55,386 bases of DNA, from the NCBI GenBank assembly GCA_017416345.1, contig JAFQCR010000019.1, positions 1 through 55,386 on the forward strand. The letters are read 5' to 3'. Shown here piece by piece: positions 49,501 to 55,386 of this stretch (its first letter is position 1; each line of letters begins with the position of its first letter). Made by a program: the position numbers and the translations under genes. The notes under the pieces are model-generated. The model was not told where the DNA came from. It saw only the letters and a list, made by a program, of their open reading frames with translations, and ran no database searches. Source of the stretch: Clostridia bacterium. Its GTDB lineage: Bacteria > Bacillota > Clostridia > Oscillospirales > Acutalibacteraceae.

Positions 49501-52342
49501 AGGCGTAATATGCGATATTTTCCACCTTGGCCCATCCCTTGGGAAGCTCCTCCCAATATTTCAGCTCACGGGCAACATCCAACTGCTTTTTGACCTCCGA
49601 AAAGCTCAAAGCAGCACCAAATCCCACCGAAGCAGCGAAGCTTTTGAGCGTTTCGGCGATGCCGTTAAGGCAATCAAGGTAGCGTGTGACCTTGTTGTTA
49701 AGGTCGTTGCGCAACTGCTGTGTGTATTCGGTGGCACCGACCTCGGCCAACGGGTGACCCAAGGGGTGTCCCGCTTCTTTGCCTGCGGCGGCCAGTCTTT
49801 CGAGCAACAAAATATGCTCGTCGACATCGGCTCCGCTTACTTTTTTGACGAAATCGCGCTCAAAGGCGTCGATATCGGGTGCATTTTTGAAGCACTCGTA
49901 ATCATTGATAAGCTGCTGCAGAGTACGACCCGAGATCCCGACTCTGTGGAGCTTTTCGGCATAGCTGTCAAGCTCGGCACGGAGTGCGGCGATGCTTTCG
50001 GCACGCTGTGCAAATTTTTCGGGGCTTTGGAACTTGGTTACCTCGGTCGCGACCCGAAGCTGCTCCAGCACATCCCTTTTCTTGGAACGGTTGGAATGAA
50101 GCTCAAGGCAGAAGGGCCCAAGGCCGATACCGTCCAGACGCTTTTGAACCACCTCAAGCGCCGCCATTTTTTCGGCAACGAACAGCACCGTCCTGCCACG
50201 GGCGAGGGCGTTGGCTATAAGCGAGGTGATGGTCTGCGATTTTCCGGTTCCCGGAGGGCCGTGCAGAACAAAGCTTTCGCCGTTGCAGGCCGATTCTATG
50301 GCGTAAAGCTGGGATGCATCGGCCGGCATGGGCAACAAGGCCTCACCCTCCGGCACACGGGAGCCTATCTCCATAGCCTTGGCTTCCCAGCACAGCTTAC
50401 CGTCAACAAGGCTCTTTACCACCTTGTTTTTCAAAAGGTCGTCGGTGCGGTTGCGCATATCGTTCCACATAACAAACTGCGAGAACGAGAATATGCCGAG
50501 GTAGGCCGATTCCAGAACATCCCATTTGGGCTGTTCCATAATGGCCTTTCTGAGTACCGTGAACACCATACGAAGGTCAACGCCGTGCTCGTCCAGCGGC
50601 AGGGGGTCAAGCCCGTTGACCTGAATACCGAAGTCCTGCTTGATTTTTTCAAGCACGGTTATGTTCATCTGGGGGTCATCGTCCCTTAGGCGGATGCGGT
50701 AGCCCTGATTGGCCGATTTGCGCACGATCTCCACAGGGATAAGCACTATCGGTGCATAACGGGGCTTGGTGCTGCGCTCGTTTTCGAACCATTTGAGCAA
50801 GCCCAACGCAAGGTAAAGCGTGTTGGCACCGTTTTCCTCCAGGGAAGCCTTGGCCTCACGGTAGAGGCTCTTTATGACGGTGGCCAAAGCGCCCTCGGTC
50901 AGAACGGTCCTCAGGCGCTGATTTTCAAACTCCTGCTTGACCGTTTCGGCCATAGGGCCAAGGTCGTGAAGCACCTCAAACACCGATGCATCGGCCTTTA
51001 AGACCGAATCGCCCGGCTTGGGGAGAATGGAAAATTCCTTTTCGCCGGCAAGCGCATCCTCAAGGTCGTCCAAGGAGGACGCAAGGATAGGAACAAGATT
51101 TTTTGAAAAACGGAGATTTATAAGGTTGTTTCGAAGTCCGAGGTCGAGCAGCTTGCGCTCCCAGAAGGTGATCTTGGGATCAACATCCGACTCGGTCACC
51201 GTGATATCGCCAAGACCGTTGACCTCTTTGGGTGCCGAAGCCGAGGTCTTGGGGCGCTCGGGCACGGCCTCAACGTGCCATCCGTTATCGGTCATAATGC
51301 GTTGGGGCAACGGCAAAACTCCGCCTGCTCTCGCACGGCTTATATCTATAATACATTCGACCGGCTGACCGCCCGACAAATGGCGCTCGCCTGCCACCCT
51401 TGCATCGTCAAAATCGGCGGTGTTACCGTCGGCGGCCAGGGTGGTCTCAAACACAACTATTTCATTAACACCTGCGGCAAGACGCTTGGTTATAACGGCG
51501 GCATCGTCCTGCACGGGCTCGGGGAAGGTGTGCTCCTCAAGCCAGACGCCACAGAATGCGTGACCCTTGGTGATGACCACCAACGAATTAAGCCCCACAG
51601 CCTCCAATACCGAGGCAAACAGCAGGGTGAGGTCAAGGCAGGTGCCCAGCTTTTGCTGAAGCACGCTGTCCGAAAGACGCACACGCTGACCCACCGTTTC
51701 GTAGCTTGCAGGCGGCACACAATAGGCGATGCCCTCCTCCTTTACGGCGTGGAAAACAGCCGCAACCTGGCGCAAAACACGGTTGGCATCCTGCGTCTGA
51801 TAGGCATCCATTGCGGCGCTGCCCGTCCATTCCTTCAAGTGCTCCGAGGCACGCTTTATGACCCTTGCCAGTATTGGGTGATTGGGCGTGACAAAGCCGG
51901 CCAACAGCTCGGGGTAGTAGCTGTAGCCGTGCCATTCGTCAAAGGCCAGAGCCGTTATCTCGGTGCGGCTTTCGGCCACAACGGCACCCTCGACCGAAAG
52001 CTCGGTCACAAGACTTCCCGACACCTTTTCGGTCATATTCACGAGAGCCTCTGCCGAAAGCTTAAGGTCGGTCTTTTTGACCGCAAAGCTCATACCCTTC
52101 GGGATAATGGCCACATTGACCGAAAACGGCTCGGTCAACGAAGGCGACGAGGTTATTTTAAGCTCGGCGTTTTCGATATCCTTTTTGGTGTTATTATGGA
52201 TAGTTATGCTTTTGACCACCGAAAACATATTTTGCTGCAGGCAATAATTGACCACGGGTATCGCTTCGACCTCAAGCAATATCTCACTTTTCACAGTCTC
52301 GGTCGGCGTTACAGCCTCATTTGGGATGTTATCGTTGTTCAT
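46538..52342 (-). CDS. Giant multidomain helicase: transglutaminase-like, DUF4011, SF1 helicase, PD-(D/E)xK, DUF3320
   Basis: 1934 residues from the ATG at 52342, with GAGGTGG upstream. Order: N-terminal beta domain; transglutaminase-like segment (about 227-267, LGTCLDLTLLFASVLEAVGL, KGHAFCGVW); DUF4011 (about 387-440, WERKLLDLGLRNNLINLRFS); Walker A HGPPGTGKSQT (about 690); Walker B DEASQLP and GDPKQMPP (about 1317-1350); helicase motifs QGDERDVILFSIGY and NVAVSRAR; a Vsr-like nuclease region (about 1645-1690, ILLDGDSYRSAKTTRDREA, LHRVWTMDWW); and DUF3320 (about 1790-1934). Proteins of this build are large single-gene nucleic-acid enzymes, often in accessory or defence contexts; a defence role is a hypothesis. 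Confidence 0.9.
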   Translation of the reverse strand: MNNDNIPNEAVTPTETVKSEILLEVEAIPVVNYCLQQNMFSVVKSITIHNNTKKDIENAELKITSSPSLTEPFSVNVAIIPKGMSFAVKKTDLKLSAEALVNMTEKVSGSLVTELSVEGAVVAESRTEITALAFDEWHGYSYYPELLAGFVTPNHPILARVIKRASEHLKEWTGSAAMDAYQTQDANRVLRQVAAVFHAVKEEGIAYCVPPASYETVGQRVRLSDSVLQQKLGTCLDLTLLFASVLEAVGLNSLVVITKGHAFCGVWLEEHTFPEPVQDDAAVITKRLAAGVNEIVVFETTLAADGNTADFDDARVAGERHLSGGQPVECIIDISRARAGGVLPLPQRIMTDNGWHVEAVPERPKTSASAPKEVNGLGDITVTESDVDPKITFWERKLLDLGLRNNLINLRFSKNLVPILASSLDDLEDALAGEKEFSILPKPGDSVLKADASVFEVLHDLGPMAETVKQEFENQRLRTVLTEGALATVIKSLYREAKASLEENGANTLYLALGLLKWFENERSTKPRYAPIVLIPVEIVRKSANQGYRIRLRDDDPQMNITVLEKIKQDFGIQVNGLDPLPLDEHGVDLRMVFTVLRKAIMEQPKWDVLESAYLGIFSFSQFVMWNDMRNRTDDLLKNKVVKSLVDGKLCWEAKAMEIGSRVPEGEALLPMPADASQLYAIESACNGESFVLHGPPGTGKSQTITSLIANALARGRTVLFVAEKMAALEVVQKRLDGIGLGPFCLELHSNRSKKRDVLEQLRVATEVTKFQSPEKFAQRAESIAALRAELDSYAEKLHRVGISGRTLQQLINDYECFKNAPDIDAFERDFVKKVSGADVDEHILLLERLAAAGKEAGHPLGHPLAEVGATEYTQQLRNDLNNKVTRYLDCLNGIAETLKSFAASVGFGAALSFSEVKKQLDVARELKYWEELPKGWAKVENIAYYASEIKDMAAHFKTAVALKQSLLEKWDESFLKENGSQLLAEYNTIAAKWFLPKALGISKLAKRLAAFSLAPVKKEDIGPSLISLSKYKSELSAASKIFDRYKADLAKVYFGEKTDWDKISAMADTAQRSAEALKKLTGNDRCRLNFNGDSETFDTIDELLNKSDAFLKAKGDCYTLLCMADRDAEFDWVDDEAAKCDKILGAADGIKEWIAFNAAAADAAKKGLGNVVKAYKNGLQHSSVVPSYRKAMTFAQCTLAIDAEASLNSFSGSVFNEKIEQYKRIDAELMKLTQQEIHCRLASKIPDFVEAAAHSSEIGILQRLIKSNGRGVSIRRMFEQLSNLLPRLCPCMLMSPMSAAQYLDPKREPFDIVIFDEASQLPTCKAVGVLARGKDAVIVGDPKQMPPTSFFATNTSKEEENAEAEDLESILDDCLAIYMPQTHLLWHYRSRHESLIAFSNNQFYENKLYTFPSVNDRETKVTWVHVDGSFDSGNTRVNRAEAEAVVEEIKRRSRDEALRSMSIGVVTFNVNQQHLIDDLLSEACAADPELEKWMLEAEEPMFIKNLENVQGDERDVILFSIGYDGIGKNGRPNMNFGPLNNDGGWRRLNVAVSRARCEMTVFSTLRPEHIDLSRTNAEGVVALKAFLSYAAGRALALDENSAGLYRHADGADGIVKTICDELKAAGYETDIAVGHSEYRIDIGVIDPKHPEKYILGILLDGDSYRSAKTTRDREAAQLTVLKGLGWKLHRVWTMDWWDNSRKELDRILDRIKNIENEVDNDPEVPVDIPDEPLKPEAPKPMTAKDEGVLVEYKTANLRERTVMPEDFVSGRYEKGIIQAVNAVMKAEAPISHKLLVKRVVQSYGIARAGSRIQEYMDKIFISLKLAATTQNGEKFYWNPDQKPSNYNIVRISPEGETKRDTDDIPLKEAYNAVHYVLSKQISLSEDDLIREAARLMGYTRKGTVVTSIFSSAIESAVRTGRIKKDRNERYVLN

Positions 52343-52365
52343 CAGACCACCTCACGCTGAATATA

Positions 52366-52390
52366 TGACAAATTGTCAAAAAATATGACA
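52366..52390. promoter_or_regulatory. Palindrome in the leader of the giant helicase gene
   Basis: TGACAAATTGTCA (52366-52378) is a perfect 13-base palindrome, with a third half-site ATGACA at 52385-52390. It lies between the promoter and the ribosome site, where a repressor would block transcription. Confidence 0.5.
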
Positions 52391-52406
52391 TTATTCTCTC
52401 ATTTTG

Positions 52407-52435
52407 ATTGTATCATATAATACGCCCGATTGCAA
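52407..52435 (-). promoter_or_regulatory. Promoter of the giant helicase gene
   Basis: Minus strand: TTGCAA (52435-52430), 17 bases, TACAAT (52412-52407). Confidence 0.7.
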
Positions 52436-52474
52436 GAAGGGGTTTAATATGCCCCAAGCACGGTTTGAACTTGC

Positions 52475-52508
52475 AAAAAACAAGGGCCGAGCGACGAAGC
52501 GCTCGGCC
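52475..52508 (-). terminator. Terminator of the ribokinase/nucleosidase operon
   Basis: Minus strand: a perfect 9-bp stem GGCCGAGCG / CGCTCGGCC with a 6-base loop, then CTTGTTTTTTG, about 20 bases past the stop at 52530. Confidence 0.92.
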
Positions 52509-52529
52509 GTAGCGGTTTGAGTTTAAAGC

Positions 52530-53438
52530 TTATTCGGTTATCTTCTTGAAAAGATCGGTCATCAAAGCGTCACGCTTGATGTGGTAAACATACCGCATAG
52601 GCAGACCGTTCGGGTCTGAAGCATAAAAGCCCTCATAGGTGGGTATCGGGGTGGGCACGATGCGGGACAGCATAAACCGATCGTTGTCATTTAGCAGCCA
52701 CGCAACCGCCGTCACATCCCAGATAACACGGGTCCAGGGTCGACCGCTTGCATACGCTTCAGCCGCTTCGACCGTGTTTTCGGCAAGGTAGGTCGCAAGC
52801 GGATTTTTGCCCTTGAGCCAGTACTCAAGCTCAGGTCTCGACACGGTAAAACTGCTCACAACACCGTTGCACGGAAGCTGTACAAACGGTGCACCGCTTC
52901 GCATGACCACCCTTGCGGCGGCATAGTCGCCACGCATATTGAACTCTTTGGTGTGCTCAAAGTGCTGTGCATGACCGCCAAGCCACACGATGACGATGTT
53001 TTCTGCGATTGTGGGATCTGAAATAAGCGCCGAAGCCACATTTGTGATGGCACCGATGGCCACAACATAAAGCGGTCTTTCGGGCGAATAGCCCTTTGCT
53101 TTTTTCACAAGATCCTCGGCCGCAGGTGACTTGAGCGCCGTTGTTTCATTTTGAAGAAAGCCCCTCGAGCCCTCAAAAACATCGACCTTCTCATCCATCA
53201 GCGACAAAAGCTTCAGTATCTCTTCATAGCTTCTGACCATTCCGTCCTCGGGACCCGAAGATCGGTCATTGAAAAACGGAGCGGCATAAATTGCCTTGAC
53301 ATTGAGCTTGCTCTTGGATCTCAGCATATATGCAATGGCAAACTGGTCGTCGATCTCATTATAAGCGTCGGTGTCCAGCACAACGTCGATCTTGCCCTCG
53401 GGCACCGATAAATTTTTAAGTCTTTCGGCTATTGTCAT
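52530..53438 (-). CDS. Nucleoside hydrolase
   Basis: 302 residues. VVLDTDAYNEIDDQFAIAYM is the Ca-binding D-T-D-x-x-x-x-D-D motif of the IunH family. VAIGAITNVASALISDP and VIVWLGGHAQHFEHTKEFNMRGDYAAAR carry the ligands for the ribose, and VIWDVTAVAWLL the last Asp region. It splits nucleosides to ribose and base. The gene starts 1 base after the stop of the ribokinase/AraC fusion gene, so the two are co-translated: the ribose released would be phosphorylated by that kinase. Confidence 0.92.
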   Translation of the reverse strand: MTIAERLKNLSVPEGKIDVVLDTDAYNEIDDQFAIAYMLRSKSKLNVKAIYAAPFFNDRSSGPEDGMVRSYEEILKLLSLMDEKVDVFEGSRGFLQNETTALKSPAAEDLVKKAKGYSPERPLYVVAIGAITNVASALISDPTIAENIVIVWLGGHAQHFEHTKEFNMRGDYAAARVVMRSGAPFVQLPCNGVVSSFTVSRPELEYWLKGKNPLATYLAENTVEAAEAYASGRPWTRVIWDVTAVAWLLNDNDRFMLSRIVPTPIPTYEGFYASDPNGLPMRYVYHIKRDALMTDLFKKITE

Positions 53439-53439
53439 A

Positions 53440-54672
53440 TTATTTTACTCCTTTTTTCCTGTATTCAAGCGGATTTTTACCGTATTTTTGCCGGAATGCT
53501 TTTCTGAAAAAGTTTTCGTTCTGATACCCCACGGCGGCGATTATCTCCCCTACCGAAAGGTCGGTCTCAAGAATCATTTTAGCGGCAACGGTACACCTTT
53601 TGTCCAGCAAAAGCTCCGAAAATGTCCTGCCCGTCAGTTTTTTGATGTAGCCGCCCGTGTAGACCGCAGAGTATCCCAACTGCTCGGCCAAGCCACGAAG
53701 CTCTGCCGTTTTAAGGTTGCGGTCGAGGTAGTCATCCAGCTTACGGCGAGCCTCATCGGCTCGCTCGTCGACCGAATTTTCCGAAAAGGTCTTGTACGCC
53801 TCCAAAACCTCATCACGCCACGGAATGGATGGTGCGGCACCCATTTTTGAAACCGAAATTGCCGCCGCCAGAGATGCTGTTTTGAGCGCCGTTTGCGGCT
53901 CTGCCCCACGGGAAAGCTCGGCAATGAAATACCCCGTAAAGGTGTCGCCTGCCGCCGTTGTGTCGACCGCCTGCACCTTAAAAGCCGCCTGCCGCCACTC
54001 GTTTTGGCCGTCCAAAAAGACCGAGCCCTTTTGCCCCAAGGTCAGCACGACCTTCAGATCGGGGTATTTTTCCTCGATTTTGGCAAGCGCCAAGTCAAGC
54101 CGCTCACACCCCGAGACCGCCTTGGCCTCGATCTTATTAAGAATTATATACGTAAGATGACCAAAATCCACCGAATCGAGATTTTTGTCGATAGGCGACG
54201 GGTTGAGCACGATACACATGCCCTTTTTATAGGCCTTTTCCACGATGAGATCAAGGCAATTTATCTCGTTCTGGAGCAAAATTATATCGCCACTCTCAAA
54301 ATTTTCAAGCACGCTGTCGATGTAATCTTCGGTTATCAGGTGATTCGAACCCGGATAAAGAAATATCGAGTTTTCGCCGTCCGAGCTTACCTGAATAATG
54401 GCGTGACCGTTCTTTTCGGAGGTTTTTTTGATAAAAGAAACGTCAACGCCGCTCTGCTCCAGCACCTCGGTCAGCATATTGCCGTCAAAGCCGACGCACC
54501 CTGCGTGGTAGACCTTGCCTCCAGCCCTTGCTATGGCAATCGATTGGTTAAGCCCCTTGCCGCCGGGGAAAACGTCCAGCCGCTCGGTGGCCTCGGTCTC
54601 GCCTGCCTCGACAATGTGGTCGAGCGAATAAACATAGTCGATATTGCACGACCCGAAATTGAGAATCTTCAT
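53440..54672 (-). CDS. Ribokinase-like PfkB kinase fused to an AraC-type DNA-binding domain
   Basis: 410 residues; the ribosome site GGGGGTG precedes the ATG at 54672. Residues 1-290 are a PfkB kinase: FGSCNIDYVYSLDHIVEAGE, VFPGGKGLNQSIAIARAG, LNPSPID, and VDTTAAGDTFTGYF with the catalytic Asp. Residues about 305-405 carry two AraC-family helix-turn-helix motifs: LRGLAEQLGYSAVYTGGYIK with LTGRTFSEL, and VGEIIAAVGYQNENFFRKAF with GKNPLEYRK. No stop or frameshift separates them. A kinase that also binds DNA could sense its own substrate and control the operon with the nucleoside hydrolase; this is inferred. Confidence 0.93.
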   Translation of the reverse strand: MKILNFGSCNIDYVYSLDHIVEAGETEATERLDVFPGGKGLNQSIAIARAGGKVYHAGCVGFDGNMLTEVLEQSGVDVSFIKKTSEKNGHAIIQVSSDGENSIFLYPGSNHLITEDYIDSVLENFESGDIILLQNEINCLDLIVEKAYKKGMCIVLNPSPIDKNLDSVDFGHLTYIILNKIEAKAVSGCERLDLALAKIEEKYPDLKVVLTLGQKGSVFLDGQNEWRQAAFKVQAVDTTAAGDTFTGYFIAELSRGAEPQTALKTASLAAAISVSKMGAAPSIPWRDEVLEAYKTFSENSVDERADEARRKLDDYLDRNLKTAELRGLAEQLGYSAVYTGGYIKKLTGRTFSELLLDKRCTVAAKMILETDLSVGEIIAAVGYQNENFFRKAFRQKYGKNPLEYRKKGVK

Positions 54673-54814
54673 TTTTGCACCCCCACGGTAAAGCAGTCAT
54701 AGTCGGTCAAAAACAACGTAGATCTTTGCTACAATTTCATTATACCCTGCCCACCTCCTTAAAACAAGTACCTTTTCAACGCAAAAACAGACCGATTGCA
54801 ATATTTTTTAAGAG

Positions 54815-54880
54815 AGGGCCTCGGTACCCTCCCTCGCAGCCGTCTCACGACGGGCGAACGCAGGAAAGCCCTTACGATAG
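54815..54880. repeat. Short composite repeat block 7
   Basis: Hairpin modules GAGGGcctcggtaCCCTC, CGTCTCACGACG and the half-module gggcgaacgcaggaaagccc, also seen at 2020-2040 and 15550-15572. No gene is seen between 54673 and 54960. Confidence 0.6.
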
Positions 54881-54887
54881 CGGCACA

Positions 54888-54916
54888 AACCCCCGAAAGC
54901 CGAAGCCTTCGGGGGT
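54888..54916 (-). terminator. Probable terminator of the esterase gene
   Basis: CCCCCGAA (54890-54897) pairs with TTCGGGGG (54908-54915). A short T run (GTTTGTG) follows on the minus strand, about 45 bases past the stop at 54961. Confidence 0.55.
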
Positions 54917-54960
54917 GGTTTTAATATCGTAAAGACGGCCGACAGAATGCCTGTTTAGGC

Positions 54961-55386
54961 CTAATTCCCCGTCTTTTCTATTGCCTGGTAAAATTTCAGA
55001 TAGCTGTCGATGTCAAACACATCGGCTATGCGGAAAACGTTGTCGTTTAAGGGATCGGTGGCCGTGAAGCTGTATACCTTTTGCGATCCGTAGTAAAACG
55101 TAAACTCCGCGCCGTTGCTCTTTTTGTATGCGTTGTTAAGCTTGGAGCGGCCGACGGAGGTCAACGTCAGCTTGATCACCATCTTTTCGCTCTTTTTTGC
55201 GGCACGGCAGTATCCCGTTTTCACCACATCGCTGTCGCTGATGACAACATTGCCCTTGGCATTTCTTACCGAAAACCTCGGCGCATACTCGTACTCAACG
55301 CTTGAGCCTTTTGACTTATCCTGGGCAAACAACCAGGTAAACATTTCACGGTCGGCGTAAGCATAATCCCACGCATTGTGACCCAC
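54961..55386 (-). CDS. C-terminal part of a secreted-esterase-like alpha/beta hydrolase (start outside window)
   Basis: 141 residues up to the right edge; the gene continues beyond. The first visible residues VGHNAWDYAYADREMFTWLF match the end of CE1/PHB-depolymerase-like alpha/beta hydrolases, where the His is the catalytic base and W-L-x-x-Q closes the fold. About 110 further residues form an extra beta-rich C-terminal domain (SVRNAKGNVVISDSDVVKTG, EFTFYYGSQKVYSF). The family includes feruloyl and acetyl xylan esterases. Signal peptide and nucleophile Ser lie outside the window, so activity is unproven. Confidence 0.75.
   Translation of the reverse strand: MGHNAWDYAYADREMFTWLFAQDKSKGSSVEYEYAPRFSVRNAKGNVVISDSDVVKTGYCRAAKKSEKMVIKLTLTSVGRSKLNNAYKKSNGAEFTFYYGSQKVYSFTATDPLNDNVFRIADVFDIDSYLKFYQAIEKTGN

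Noticed and set aside
53440-54672. Frameshifted or misassembled pair of ribokinase and AraC genes
   Set aside because: The reading frame is continuous, the linker is short and helical, and both parts are complete with their own motifs.

Overview
The window looks like chromosome from an uncultured gut-type Clostridia (Oscillospiraceae/Ruminococcaceae-like). Supporting signs are sigma-A promoters with 17-bp spacers, strong AGGAGG-type ribosome sites, frequent TTG and GTG starts, a T-box leader in front of an archaeal-type AspRS, a membrane-anchored MurF-like ligase next to Ddl, and many glycoside hydrolases. This placement is inferred from gene content only. There is no phage or plasmid module and no intact transposase.

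Layout. 1-6.5 kb: two related lipoproteins (one partial, one ending in a GH16 domain) flank an MBL hydrolase, a short FrhB-like protein and an XRE regulator. 6.6-12.2 kb: a fucose locus (GH29 fucosidase, FucI, FucU, a beta-propeller glycosidase-like protein) divergent from an AraC regulator. 12.2-19 kb: tandem NodB-type deacetylases with a NUDIX hydrolase, an M14 peptidase, a GH13 amylase-like enzyme and a PiT phosphate permease. 19.1-24.9 kb: a small XRE/partner pair, then alpha/beta hydrolase, MurF-like, Ddl and CDF transporter. 25.2-29.8 kb: GH36 plus GH2 galactosidases. 30-33.3 kb: two low-complexity exported proteins, T-box-aspS, and a Cys/His-rich lipoprotein. 33.5-40.9 kb, minus strand: two TrkA-like proteins, an O-acetylhomoserine sulfhydrylase, and a CpsB phosphatase/Ig-like/two Wzc-like kinase cassette ending at a tRNA-Val. 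41-46.4 kb: an unknown protein, a secreted surface protein with a 46-residue downstream ORF, and a MATE exporter. 46.5-52.3 kb: a 1934-residue DUF4011/helicase/DUF3320 protein. 52.5-54.7 kb: a nucleoside hydrolase and a ribokinase fused to an AraC DNA-binding domain. The end holds the C-terminus of an esterase.

The genes mainly point to glycan use: fucosides, alpha- and beta-galactosides, beta-glucans and alpha-glucans, with cytoplasmic processing for most of them. A second theme is the cell envelope: peptidoglycan precursor synthesis, deacetylases, an exopolysaccharide-type phosphorelay and surface proteins.

The most unusual signal is non-coding. Almost every longer intergenic gap is filled with modular hairpin repeats. 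Several keep the same skeleton while both arms of the stem change together. Three loci carry arrays in which an invariant 8-mer (ATTTAGCT, TCGATATG or ATGAATTG) alternates with short hairpins of different sequence. A perfect 91-bp direct duplication carrying two tRNA 3' ends sits at the tRNA-Val gene.
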